Assembly (NCBI RefSeq): GCF_030463565.1
Contig: NC_134660.1
Coordinates: 911,001-975,000, forward strand
Length of the DNA: 64,000 nt
Reading direction: 5' to 3'
Source: Pelecanus crispus
Taxonomy: Eukaryota; Chordata; Aves; Pelecaniformes; Pelecanidae
Shown: positions 1-11,800 of the stretch, one piece after another
Numbering within the stretch: position 1 is the first letter of the stretch
Layout: each line of letters begins with the position of its first letter
Made by a program: the position numbers and the translations under genes
The notes under the pieces: generated by a model
Seen by the model: the letters and a program-made list of their open reading frames with translations, nothing else
Told to the model about the DNA's origin: nothing
Databases searched by the model: none

Positions 1-1689
1 TAGCTCTTATTTCGGGTGGGTGTGTGAAATAACCCTCACTGACACAATCCAAGGCTGAGGATGCAGAGCAGCTTTGTCAGGAAAGGCCCCTGCAATCCCC
101 CAGAAGCCATTTCAGCATGCAGGGACCTCATGCTGCAGGCTCAGGGTACAGAAGCCAGGCTAGAAAACCACAGACTGCATCAGAGAAGAGGGAATAGCAG
201 AACAGCCTGGGAGACCAAATGCTCTCCTCACACACTGGAGAGAGAGCTCGTCAAGGCCCTGGCCTGCTCTTGTCCCACGGATGGGCACCAGCAGTGGCTT
301 CGCCTTTGTGGGTGTTGGAATAGTTGATGGCTTTACTCCTTTGGACAAGAGCACCCACTGTTTTCCAACGTCCCTCGATTGTCCCTCTGCTGAAATCCCA
401 CATTTGGAAGCGGGGCTATGTCACTGCTGTCTTGTTCATTCACCTTCCAAGAAAAAGGTCCCCAGCATTTTTCTCCCTGCCCTTTTCAAGGCAGGAAATT
501 CTACTACCTGGCATCCTTCGCACACACACAGTTAGCCAAGAGCGGCACCACATCCCCTGACATCCTCTCTCTATTTTTCTCAAGAAGCTGGACTGCACAA
601 GGGTGTTGGGCCGAGATGGAGCAGTGTCCGTGCTCCCAAAGCCCAGGGTCTCCCGTGGCTATCCCCCTTCACCCTCCAGTCCCAGCAGAGACTAGAACAG
701 TCTGGAGCCTGTTCTGAACTGGGCCAGCTAGTAACAGCTCCCATGGGACTGGTCAGAGCAAAGCTCTGCTCCTTTCCCATGCCCCCACAGCAGGGGTTGC
801 TGGGGCAAGGAAGAAAACTGGCAACATTGCTCTGGCCCCCCCATGGGGCTTCCCCAGCCTACGCTGCCCCTTTTATTTGACTGTGAACTTTGACTCCGAA
901 AGCCCCAATCCCTGCTCTGCACAGGGAGCTCAAATCTGGGTTGTATGTTCAATAACCAAGAGTAGGTCAAATACACTGGCATGGAACATTACATTTCAGG
1001 GGGGTGAAGACGTATAGATTTTCTGCAGAACCTCAAATCAAGTGCCCTACACTGTTGGGGGGGGGCATTTGCAGCAAAGAAAGCAGATGAGGAAACAAAC
1101 CACAGGTAGAGAAGGGATTGCGGACTAAAGGATTTAAAAAAGGGGACTACGGCAGAAACGCAAGCTTGAGAGTGGGCAAGAGGGAGCCAAAGCTACATGG
1201 CACAAGAGATACCTGACGTACGCTACCAACAGGGCTGCTGCCCTTCCCCCTTTTCCTGTTTCTGCTACTCTCGCTAATTCTTTTACCGCCGCCAAACCTA
1301 AACCACAGCAGTGCTCTTCCCTCCTACACAGCGCTCAGCAGTGGTTTTCAGGGCTATGGAGTAGGCTTCGCAGCTTCCTGGGAGAGGTGGGACCGCTGCA
1401 GCGTGCCGCGCCAGCCTGGAAAGCAGCAGCCCCGACCCTCCCCGCGTCCTTTGATGAGCCCCATACCCGCCGCCAACAGGGAGCTCTACCAGCAAAAATT
1501 TTTTTTTTTTTTTTTTTTTACTTCTTATCACACCTCCCTCATCCATCAGGCCTGGGCCCTGCAGGTGGGTATAATCAAGAAACCACAGGTCAGAGTTAAG
1601 TAGTTATTAGTATTTTAAGGGGAGAGGAAGGCTTGAACAAGTGGAGCTGGGGTTTGGCATAATAACGGAAGGGGCCGACTCCTCCGGCT
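1..1689. other. Upstream flank, no gene recognised
   Basis: No reading frame here resembles a known protein and none is bounded by convincing splice sites. A T-run of 21 occupies 1499-1519. By human synteny PHB1 should lie beyond the left edge in the same orientation as ZNF652, so its 3' flank could begin here, but nothing in the sequence proves that. Confidence 0.5.
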
Positions 1690-2181
1690 ACTGTAAGCCA
1701 CCGGGCCGCGCTGATGAGGCCTGGTTTTAGGGTCTTACCTGGCTCCCGGGGGGCGGCTCTGTCACCCCACACGGCCCTTCCAAGGCGCCTCCCATCCCGA
1801 AGCCGGCGCCGCTCCCTGAAGCGTTATCCCCGCTTCGCCGTGAGGAGCGGGGCCCCGGCCCGGCCCGGCCCGGCCCCCTGGCTACGGCCACCACCCCCGG
1901 GGCTGCGGGCGGCGGGGCTGCGACCGGGGCCTTCACCGGAGCGGCCGGAGGTGCCCGCGGAGCGAGGCAGGGCGTGGGCCGGGGTTAGCCGCAGCGCGGC
2001 GGGGACGCTCGCCGCAGCTTGCCCGGCTCAGCTGACTGCAATTAAGGCGGCCTCGCTAATTACCCCCGCGGAGTAACGGTCGGCCCGGCTGAGGGCAGCT
2101 CGCGCCCTCTCCCGCCTTGGCGCCGCGCACCGGGCCCCGCGCGCGCCGCCTCACCTGAGCCCCCGCGGGGCGCCGGCCCCC

Positions 2182-2191
2182 GCGCATGCGC
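2182..2191. promoter_or_regulatory. NRF1-type site
   Basis: The sequence GCGCATGCGC is the palindromic core recognised by NRF1, in the CpG island and about 0.6 kb upstream of the candidate first-exon donor. Binding is inferred from the motif alone. Confidence 0.55.
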
Positions 2192-2314
2192 GCCGCGCCC
2201 CCCCCCCCCCGCCCCGCGCGCCTCACCTGCGCCGCGCGCTCCGCTCCGGCCCCGCCGCAGCGCGAGGTGAGGCGCGCGGGGCGGGGAGGGGGGAATCGCG
2301 GCGCCCGCCCGACA

Positions 2315-2324
2315 GCGCATGCGC
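2315..2324. promoter_or_regulatory. NRF1-type site
   Basis: A second GCGCATGCGC palindrome, 133 bases from the first. Paired NRF1 sites are common in CpG-island promoters of broadly expressed genes. Confidence 0.55.
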
Positions 2325-2559
2325 CCCCCGCCGCCGCGCGCCGGCCCCGCCGCCCTCAGCCTATGGGTGTCCCGGGTGTCCGGTCCCCCGTCCCCCCCCC
2401 CCCCCCCCCCCCACGCCGCCCCGCGCGCGCTCCCCCGACTCGCGCACAGGCGCGCTCGCGCCCCCCCCCACCCCCCCGCGCGGCAACCACCTCCTCGGCG
2501 CGCGCCCCCGCAGCCGGCACGCGCGCGCGCGCGTGCGCGCGGCGGAGTCGCGAGACTGG

Positions 2560-2857
2560 CTGCGGCGGCCACGTAGCGCTGCGGCGGCGGCGGCTGAGGG
2601 GAGCGGGAGCCGGGGCCGCGTCCGCCGGCGGGGCCTGGGCCTGAGCCCGAGCCCGAGCCCGGGGCGGCGGCTACTCGAGCGCCGCGGCGGCGGCCGAGGG
2701 GGCCGAGCGCAGGGAGGGAGGGAGGGCCCCGGCCGCCCTGCCCTCCGCCCTCCCGCCTCGCCTCCTCCACCCGCCCTCCGCCGCCTCGCCTGTGCCCCCC
2801 TCCCCTCGCCGCCCGGCATGGAAGGCGGCGGGGGCGGCCCTGAGGGGATCGGCCTGG
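2560..2857 (+). other. ZNF652: Candidate first exon of ZNF652 (5'UTR)
   Basis: The donor is CTGG|GTGAGT, with the exon ending at 2857; the 5' boundary is not visible and 2560 is only a guess. It should join the acceptor TTTTATAG ending at 19029. An ATG at 2818 in good context opens a short upstream frame that would run across this junction and stop at about 19101. Additional untranslated exons cannot be excluded. Confidence 0.45.
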
Positions 2858-5800
2858 GTGAGTGCGGGCCGCCCGCTCGGCTGGGGATCCCTTCCCCCTG
2901 GTCGGGCCTGGCGGCAGCCGCCGAGCAGCGCTAGGCCCGGCCCGGGGTGGGTGAGGGAGGGAGCGGGGCAGAGCCGCCTCCCGGCCTGCAAGGGAGCGGG
3001 GCCGGGGGGCGGGCCGCGCCGGGGCCGGCCCGCCGCCCCCCCTCCCCGGGGAGCAGGGTGCGGGCAGGGCACCCCCCGGGCGGCGGGGGTGCGGGCCGGG
3101 GGCCCCCCCGCGGGAGGAGGGGGGCGGGCGGGGGAGGAGCGCTGCCGGCGGGCCGGGGGATCTGCCCCGGCTGCTGCACCCGCGGGGAGGGGGTGTGCCA
3201 CCTGCGGGGGGAGGGGAGTGGCACCAAGCGGGGGGGGGGGGGGGGCAGAAACCGTGCTGCCTTCGGCCGCGCCGGGCTGCCCGCCCGCACCTCTGCGCGG
3301 TGCAGCAGCCCCCTCCCGCGCAGCGGGGGCACGGCGGTGTGGGGGCCGCGGGCAGCCCCCGCCTCCCTCCTCGCCCCCCGGTGATTGTGCAGCCGGCGCG
3401 GGCCGCGGCTGGGGGGGGCACGGGTCTCGGACGCGCTGGCTGCTGGCACCGGAGTTGTCACTGGGTAGGTGAGGAAATGGAGCGGTGCCTTCTCCAGCAG
3501 CCGGCTCTGGGTCTAGGTGTGCGAAGGGGAGGGGAAAAAAAAAAAAAGAAAAAAAAAAATCAGATGTTTTCTCTCCTCCTCCGTCGTCTGCTTCGGTGTC
3601 TTCCCCTTCTCTTTGCTCCCAGGACAGATGTGGTATGCGCGTCCCAGGGTTTTGGTTTTTGTTTTGATTTTTAGCTGCCTTGCGTGCAACTTTCGGTCCT
3701 ATGGATGCCTTGGTGCAGGTATTGTTAGAATGAAAAGATATGCCTCAAGATAATGTATCTCTTTGGTCTTAGCAGTATTATGTAAGTATCTTTAATCACA
3801 ACTGAGTTGTGGCATCTTGCGAGGCACAAGTGATTTAAGTCAAAGCGAGGGAAGTACTGTAGACATAAAGGACGTGAGGAATGTGCATTTTTTATCTTTT
3901 CAGGGGCTGACCTGAGCTGTATTGTTCTGGGAATGGCAACTGGCACATGCTTTGTTGACAGTGGTGTATGCGCGGTGAATCAAGAGAATGATGGTGGGGT
4001 ATGTGTGTGTGTGCGCTGAATAAAGGAGATGTAATGCGTGAGCATTGATTTGTGAAGGATGGGCCGGTGCACCTTGATTTGCCACCGCGCTGATTGACTG
4101 CAGCTCCATTGCTCGCGTGTGGAAGTTGGGCGCTTTCTCTTGAGGTGTCTGCTGTGTGTTAGCGAATGCGTGCTACAGATGCAGGACTGTGGCCACTGGT
4201 GTGGTGAAAAGGCTGTGGAGCAGGAAAATCTCATATAAAAAGGTCCTAATATTTTACAGTAGCAGATAATTTGCATCCTTTACATGGGTCTAGTGTTCTC
4301 ATCGGTACCTATTTGAAACCCCTTTATCTGTCTTTCTACCTGCGTGTAAGATGCATTTTTTTTTCTGCTTTATAGAGATTAATCAAGCACTTGCAATGTG
4401 TTTTTTGTGCTGAAAGGATGAAAAGCCCCATCCCTGCCCCGGGCAACCAACACTTAAATTTAGATGTTGATAGTAAAGTTGAGGTATAGAGTAAACTCAG
4501 AGTGTGAATGTGTAGTTGAGGGATAGAAATTTTGAAAGCTTTTTCAGAGAGTGTTTGAAAGAGAAGTGCAAAATGAGGAAGGCTTTTTATTTTTCTAAGT
4601 GATTGCATGTAATAGGATGTCAGAGACTTAAGATTTTATTTATAATTTTATCTAGTACTTGCTGACTAGTGTTTATAGCTACTTCAGCGCTTATTTGCAG
4701 TCACTAAGATCAGTTGTATTTAGGAAGATCAGTTCAGCAAATGTGGCTTAGCATTTGCCACATTTTAAAAAAACCCTTTCAAATCTTTACATGCTCAAAA
4801 GAGACTTTGGCATTGTAGGCTATTGTTCATTTGTTTTAAAGGACTGAATTGATTATATTATTATTTCTTCTCACCTACTACTGATGGAGGAACTTCGATG
4901 TTTTCTGGAGAGTAAATTCTTCAGCAGTATTGTATGAATGGTTAGTTACCTAGAGGAGTTAAATTATAAAAGCAGTTTGTCAGGTTCTGTTGCAGGTGTA
5001 CGATATTGGGGTGTTCTGGTTTTATTCTCCTTGCCAGAATCATAGAATGTGGAAATTTCAGACTGAGGGGTGCAGTTTCATCTAAAGATGGAAAGTCTTT
5101 ATGTGTACAAGAAATTGCTTGTAGATCAAACCTACTTTGTCTGGTGTCATACCACCTGGAGTGTGAGACGTCGGTGTACAAATGACGTGGGAAGAGTCCT
5201 TTGAGTTCGTACAACTGTGTTAAATGGATACTTCCAGTAAACAAGATCCCATCTTCCAGTCTTGGTATCGCGTGCTGTATCAGTGCCTAATGGAAGAGTG
5301 GTGTACCGATGGCGTATCTGAGATAGACACAGGTATATTTAAGGTGATTACAAAACTACGTGTCATCAGTGGCCTATTTCTCTGTGGCACGCTAGAATAT
5401 GCCTTATCAAAGAATAAATTCCTTTCTAACACCACAAAAGAGAGAGACACAATTGGAGGCAAGTACCAACCAATTGAGAAGATTGATAAGTCCTCTAGCA
5501 ACCTGATTCTGTGGATTATTATTGTATGAAAATATTTTATAAGCACTCTCTTACTTTGTTAAATTCCTACAGCACAGAACAGCTGATCTCAATGTATTCT
5601 GCTGGGAAACAGCGCTCTCCCTACAAGATCCAGATCTTGGCTTCTAAATGGGAGATGAAGTAAATTTTAAAGAACGTAATTCTGTTTTTTAAAGCATTTT
5701 GCTAAATATGTGCTCTTTGTCTTTTCAGACTCTTACGATACCCAAGTTTGGGGTTTTTCCCCCACAATAGTGAGAAGAAATAGGGATTTTTATGTGGAGG

Positions 5801-8800
5801 TCATTTTATGATCATGAAATTATATGCTTTAAATATTAATGCAGTCAACGAGCAGATACTGTCTACAGTTGACATCACCCTATAATGTCTTGAGCTTCCT
5901 CAAGCTGCGGAAGCATGGCTGAGTTATTTCAGACAGTGTTTTCCAGTAAGAATCTGTATTTTTTAACCTGTTCTTTCTGTGGATCCAAATGCCTAACTTC
6001 CAGCTGTTTCCACCGTAAATACTAGGCTAACATATTTTAAAAACTTTGCAATAACTCATTCGTTGTATCAAAAGTCTAAATAACTAAGGATGTTTTGCCT
6101 AGAAGTGACAAATTTTATGCCTTTAAGAACATTTTAATAAAAATACAGTTTGTCCCTGAAGTTGCAAACTCTGTTTAAACAGATACTCTCCTAAGTGAGT
6201 AAGTGTGAGTAAAATTATATAGCATTTTGGGTCTTTGCAGGATCTTCATTTTCAGTATTTTGGAAAGTGGGTGGGGTTTGCTTATAACTCTCAAGTAGAA
6301 TTCATGTAGGTCTCCTAACTAGTGAAAACATAACAGACAGGCTTTCCTAGTTCACTTGAAACATTCATTATAACCTAAACTTCTAGTATCTTAATTTCCA
6401 AATTACCTTCGCAAATGCTTAGTTTTCCAAGTGATCTTAAATTGGCGATTTTTAGGTTGCTCCTCCCTCCTGAAAAACAATTGCATAGGGAGTGAAACTC
6501 TGGCGGTAGCTCTGGTGCCAGCAGCTTAAACTCATTAACACAAGCAGCTTGCATTAGTTTCCTTGACACTTTCAGACACCCTTCCCTGAGGAGGTTTCAG
6601 ACTAGTATTTTTCACTCAAGAGAAACATTTAGCTATGCTAAGCAACTACCAGCACTTTATGCTGTAGTGCTCTCTCGTTTGTGCATTTTTAAGTTTTGAA
6701 ACTTGACTCTTTCAGTGGAAAAGTGATTTTAGGAATGTAGTAAGAAAGGCAAGTGGGCCTGCTTGAAGATAGGTTGCTGGAATTAGGATCCATATTAACA
6801 TTTGAGACAAAACCTGTTAAGCCAATTTCATTCTGTTCCAGGTACTAAATACAAGTGAACAGAAAGTTTTTCAGCTGGAATTTTGGAGGAATATTGTGGT
6901 ACCACTGCAAAGACAGATGGCTTGGTAGGATAAGGTAGTAGAGCTTTTCTTTTTTTACAAGCAGAAAGTTTTATAGTTGAAAATTTACAGACAAGCATCC
7001 ATTGATCCACATACTTTCTTTTATGGGAATGTTGTACACAACAAGTCGCAAATATTTGAGTTGGAGCATAGCTGAATCTTGCAGGTGCAGAAAGCTTGCT
7101 AGAACTTTGCTTTTCCTATGGCTGACTAGTCTCGTGGAAGACAGTAAAAATCTGTTCTGGACTCCACAGTTGCTTGCAGGTCATGCTTATTTAAGCCTTT
7201 TTAGTGCTTATGTGATGAAAAGGGAATTATGGAATGTGTCTTAATAGTGCTGTCTGAAGACAAATTACATACGGTGACAACTGTGAATTTTAATGGTAGA
7301 AGGCAGATTATTTCTAACGAAAAGCCTGATTGCTCTTAGTGTCCAGTACCCTGACATGTAGCCAGTATTGTCAACTAGCTGTGTCACTCATATCTTTGGA
7401 CATTTGCTGAACAGGAGTATTTATGTTTTCCGATTGATGCAGATATTTTTTGTTAGATATGTTTTAAAGAAGCTCTTCCTGCTCACACTTCTGTAAGTTT
7501 TCTGGTTCTACCCTTTCTAAAAAATTACAGTGTTTCGTACAATGATGGGAGCTCTGTCCTTAATTCCAGTAGCTTTCCCTGGTTTTCTTTTCTTTTTCAG
7601 GCTAGCAAATTTGCGGTGTTTCTCACATAAATGTTGGGGTCAGGTGCATTGCCGTTCCTCAGTATATTTTGTATGCTTTCTCGCTGTAGTAAATTCTCAA
7701 AGTTCCCTATTAAGTGACATGCACTGTGCTTAGATTTCCCGTGTTTTAACTGCATGTCACTTTATGAGGGACTTATGCTGGGATACGTGTTTAATACGCT
7801 GTGACACTAGTAGGCTTGACATTATGAAAATACAAGTTGTGGTGTATATGTGTGACTTCAGAAGTCTTTAGCAGGGATGGAAACATACCCTAATATATCT
7901 TCGTCGCCTATGTCATAGTAAAAATGGCTGCTGAGAATCTCTAGTTTGCTTTATTGTAATGTGCATGTCTTGAATCATTCATTTCACACTTACTAGCTGC
8001 AGGACAAAACCTATTAGTCAGAGTGAAATGCCATGATGACTGCACTTTAAAGGTCTGAGAAAAATTATGTCCTGAATTTAATTGCAACTTTTTGCCAGGC
8101 AGTTTTGTTTTAACACATATGTTGTTGCACGTTTCTTCTTCCACTTGTACCTTTCTAAACTCATTTTAATTCTTGTGTTTTCCTGTTTCCTGTCCCCTCA
8201 CCTTTCTCTTTCTTTATTACACGGGGTTTTTTTACTGCATTTTTAAACTTGTTTCCTAAATCAGTCTGTTTTCTTTTCCCTCTTTTTGGTTTTCATAGCT
8301 TTTCCTCTAACCTGCAGATTTCTTGATGAAGGATCCCGCCTTCTACTTATCTTTGATAAATTACCTAGCCTACTTACAGTGCTATAAAATCATTTAACAT
8401 AATCTGTCTTGTGCACAACCGACTTCTATTATCCCACACTCCAAGCACTTCAAATTCAGACAATAAGATGAAGTTAATTATGCCTGCTGTCAGTGGACGC
8501 TCTTCTTCCCTTCTCACCCTCCCTTTGCACAAATAACCCCAATCTTACTGAGATTCTTACTGAGAAGCTATTCCCTGTCTTGCTTTGGAACCTAAGTAAC
8601 TGTTGTTCCTTTTTGCCAAGAGGGAAAAGTTTTAGGGTTGGTGTCCATCCATCTGTCCATCCCCAAGTGTTCTCTCTCTCACCCTGAAACGGTCTCGTTG
8701 CTGAGATTTGGAATTCGTGTGCCACTGAGTAGCTCCTGAGGTGGTTTCTGTGATCGTTCGTTCAGACCTTTGCCAGGATGTGGATTTGTCTTGAAGCCTA

Positions 8801-11800
8801 CAACTCTGATCCTGCTGTTCTTAAAGATGAATCTGTGGGTTTAGATTATAACATGTCAGGAAGGAGAGAGAACGAATATCTAAGAATATTTTGGTAATCA
8901 TTAGGAACTTATTTTTAAATGAAAGCATGAGCTGTGCAAAGGCTGAAATCATTTGAGAAAAAATCCTATTTGCTACAGGTTCTTGAAAATACATTATTTT
9001 TTCAACCTCAATTCTTAAGCATAATCCTCAGATGTTTTCCACAAATTTGTTATTGTGCTTCTGGTTCTCTTACCTTGGTATGTTATGGAAGGTGAAAGCC
9101 AGATTGCACCTATAGAGCAAATTGATTATTTCAGGAAGCAAAATCTTGAAATGGATGGTGGTATTCATGAAGTTGCACAGTGAGCTGGTTCAGAGAATTG
9201 ATCCAGCTGAATATTTATCCCAAGGAATGGTTATTTTCCAGGCAGACCGATTTCCCAAGGCATCTCGCCTTGCAACCATAAGAATGCCGGCATTGGCATA
9301 TAAATAGGGAAAGAGTGTACTGCCTCCTTTGGCAGCCACACAGACTTAGGTCAGATTAAAATGAACCAGTAACTTTGGCCTTAGCTGATAATTGTCCTCA
9401 CTTTGCCCAGAAGGAAATTGAAATACAAAGCGGAGATAAGATGTCCATAGCTGCATAATGAATTAGCAGGAAAACTGGGAATAAAATCCACTGTATCAGT
9501 GGGAAGAGTATTTATGCTTGAGAACTGCCACAGTAAAACATGTGGAGGTTGAAATGAACTGCTGCTTTGATCACGCGTAGGCTTGCTAACAGCTTTATAT
9601 CTCCACGTCTAACTCTGGTAACTTCAGGGAGAGCGCTGAAATGCAGTTTCCACTTGCAGAGGTAGAGTGTGTGCAAATAGGAGTTCTGTTGCAGTATTGT
9701 TACTTGGTTAGCATTTCTTGGAAGCTGATAAATCTGTGTGTTGTTAAATGTGCTTTGTTAAATTATGTAAATATTATAAAAGCAAGACGGTCTGTTTTTC
9801 CAAAAGTTTACATTGTGCATCTAAAACAAACTCCGTGTGTAATGTTTCGGAAGATTCAGTAGCTCAAAACAAGACAGTAATTGGTAGTGGAAGATAACCA
9901 TACCGAATGGTGATTCAGGGTTTACAGGAGCGTTGTGACATTGTGCAAGGAGAAACGCTTACAATAGTATAGTTTGGGTATTGGCACATTTAGACTTTGT
10001 CAACACTGGATTACTTAAACTTCTCGACAATCATTCCAGGCCAGCAGTTGTGCTGGCGGTGTGTGCTTGCATGAACACACGTATCATCTTTGTATTAACC
10101 ACAAGGTTAGCTGGGCTCGATCTGAGTCGTGTTTGGCGATCCGGTAGTTAAATTCTGCTAGAAGTTATAAAGCTGAAACCCTGCGGGCCAATGCAGGTGT
10201 GGTTTTGTGGGCAGTTTGAAAGGAGGAGATGCTAGGAGAAGCCCAGGTAGCGAACAGAAGGGAAGGCTCCTTGTGCTAATTCCCCATCAGCACAGCATTT
10301 ACCAGCGCGAGGGAGTGGGAGTCGTGCTCCCAGCTAGTGCATCTGCCGCCGTGCAGAGGACGGTTGGGCAGCTGCTGCAAGCTTTTTTGTTGCTATGGAG
10401 GTTTTTACAAACTTGTTGCTGGCTTCACAGTCAAAATTATCTAGTGTGTAAAGAGCTCTAAATGAAAAATGGAGAGGATTTTAAACCTATCCATAAGCAC
10501 ATTCCAATGATGTGAGAAGAACAAACTTTATTTTAGAGAGATCAAATTCACACTTCGTGAAGCCAAAGAAGATTTTGCTACTTAAATCTTCTTTTTCTAC
10601 TACATACCACTCTCAGCAAAGTTCCAAAATATTTAGCAGGTTTTTTTTAAGGTAAACTGGTAGACTGGAAATGAATCAAAATGTTTTTTAAAGACTACAT
10701 TAAACTGTGACTGAGGGATTCTGTAAAGTGCGTGTGTAACATCACGCTCTCAGCTCAGATGAGATTATTTTAAACGTTCCATTATTACAGGGTAAAAGAT
10801 AAACGATACAGGAGCACATTACGTGCTGTGATGTGTGGTACAGGCTGGTCAACGAAAAGCTGTAAGCACGTAAGTGAGCCTGTCTGTGAGTTTTCTTAAA
10901 CTGAACCCTTCCGTAAAAAATACAAATCTTGATTGTTACCTCCGTTCTACATACTGCAAAGGTCTCCTTTAGGGCTTGCTAGGAGAGGAGGTACGTCTGT
11001 TCTGGATATAAAAATTTATTATTTCTTGCCAAGTTAGTGCTGTCAGCTTAAACCACGGAAAAACACCTTTCCTCCAGAATAAAGGTCCAGGTGGAAGTCA
11101 CACCTGTCAGCTTTACTTTGTGGACAGACCCTTTACATTTTTTTTTGAGCTCTCTCAACTGATCCCCATCTACATATTCAAAGACACAGATACACATCTA
11201 GTGCCTCTTTCTCCACTCTTCCTCTCTGGAAGGAAAAATGCTAACTTTGGGAAACAGAAGTACAGATCTTGATGCTAGATTTCCTTTTTGTTTTCATACG
11301 GCTTTGTGTGTAGCCGATGGTGGTGGTGGAATAATTTGTAACATTAGAATAAGTTAGTGATGTTTAATAAGAAGTGCCATCACTGGTATCTATGCATATG
11401 AATAGATGGTTGAAATCTTAGTGCAATTTTTACTAGTCTTCAAGATAACGTGAGCAGATAATAATGAAAGCAAGAGTTTTTAGAGCAATAAGGAATCTTG
11501 CCACTGAACAAGAAGAAAACTAAGCAATAAAAAGTGGTTTGGAACAAAGAGTAGGCTAATGGGTGAAACAATTGCCCTTCAGTATCGTAGCAGTGGGTAG
11601 TTCTGAACTTCTGGCACATATTTTGATGAGTATACACATTTGAAGGGACAGATAATCTGTTAATGTGGTCATATAAAGCTTTTTTGCTTCGTATATGTGT
11701 CTTCAAGTTACCAAACAATTACAGAAAAGTAATAAAGGTGAAAGCTAGGAGTATACACGTGAATGACTACTGTTGGGTGGTAACTACCTGGTTTTCTTTT

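Larger units (their letters stand above)
1690..3480 (+). promoter_or_regulatory. ZNF652: CpG island, probable ZNF652 promoter
   Basis: GC content and CpG density are extreme, with long C and G runs (for example the C-run ending near 2411 and the G-run near 3231-3244). No TATA box is evident, as expected of a housekeeping-type promoter. Two perfect NRF1 palindromes lie inside. The island is the only one upstream of the ZNF652 coding exons and on their strand it contains a good splice donor (GTGAGT at 2858). Long reading frames across this stretch on both strands are GC artefacts and do not resemble proteins. Donor-like AGGTGAGG also occurs on the minus strand (exon ends would be 2155 and 2227), so divergent transcription is possible. 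Confidence 0.8.

Noticed and set aside
2060-3472. Very long GC-rich frames on both strands, up to 453 codons
   Set aside because: Arg/Pro/Gly/Ala-rich translations in many overlapping frames are produced by CpG-island composition; no domain or splice logic supports them.
5030-5220. Possible reversed CR1 copy starting at CAGAATCATAGAAT
   Set aside because: Only the 14-base tail-like tag matches; the rest does not resemble CR1 by eye.
5224-5529. 101-codon frame in ZNF652 intron 1
   Set aside because: No recognisable domain, no splice sites around it and no conservation that can be judged here; its length is compatible with chance in 16 kb of intron.
9122-9320. TATAAATA-like element near 9298 and a 61-codon frame
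   Set aside because: An isolated AT-rich motif in an intron without promoter context or a following gene.
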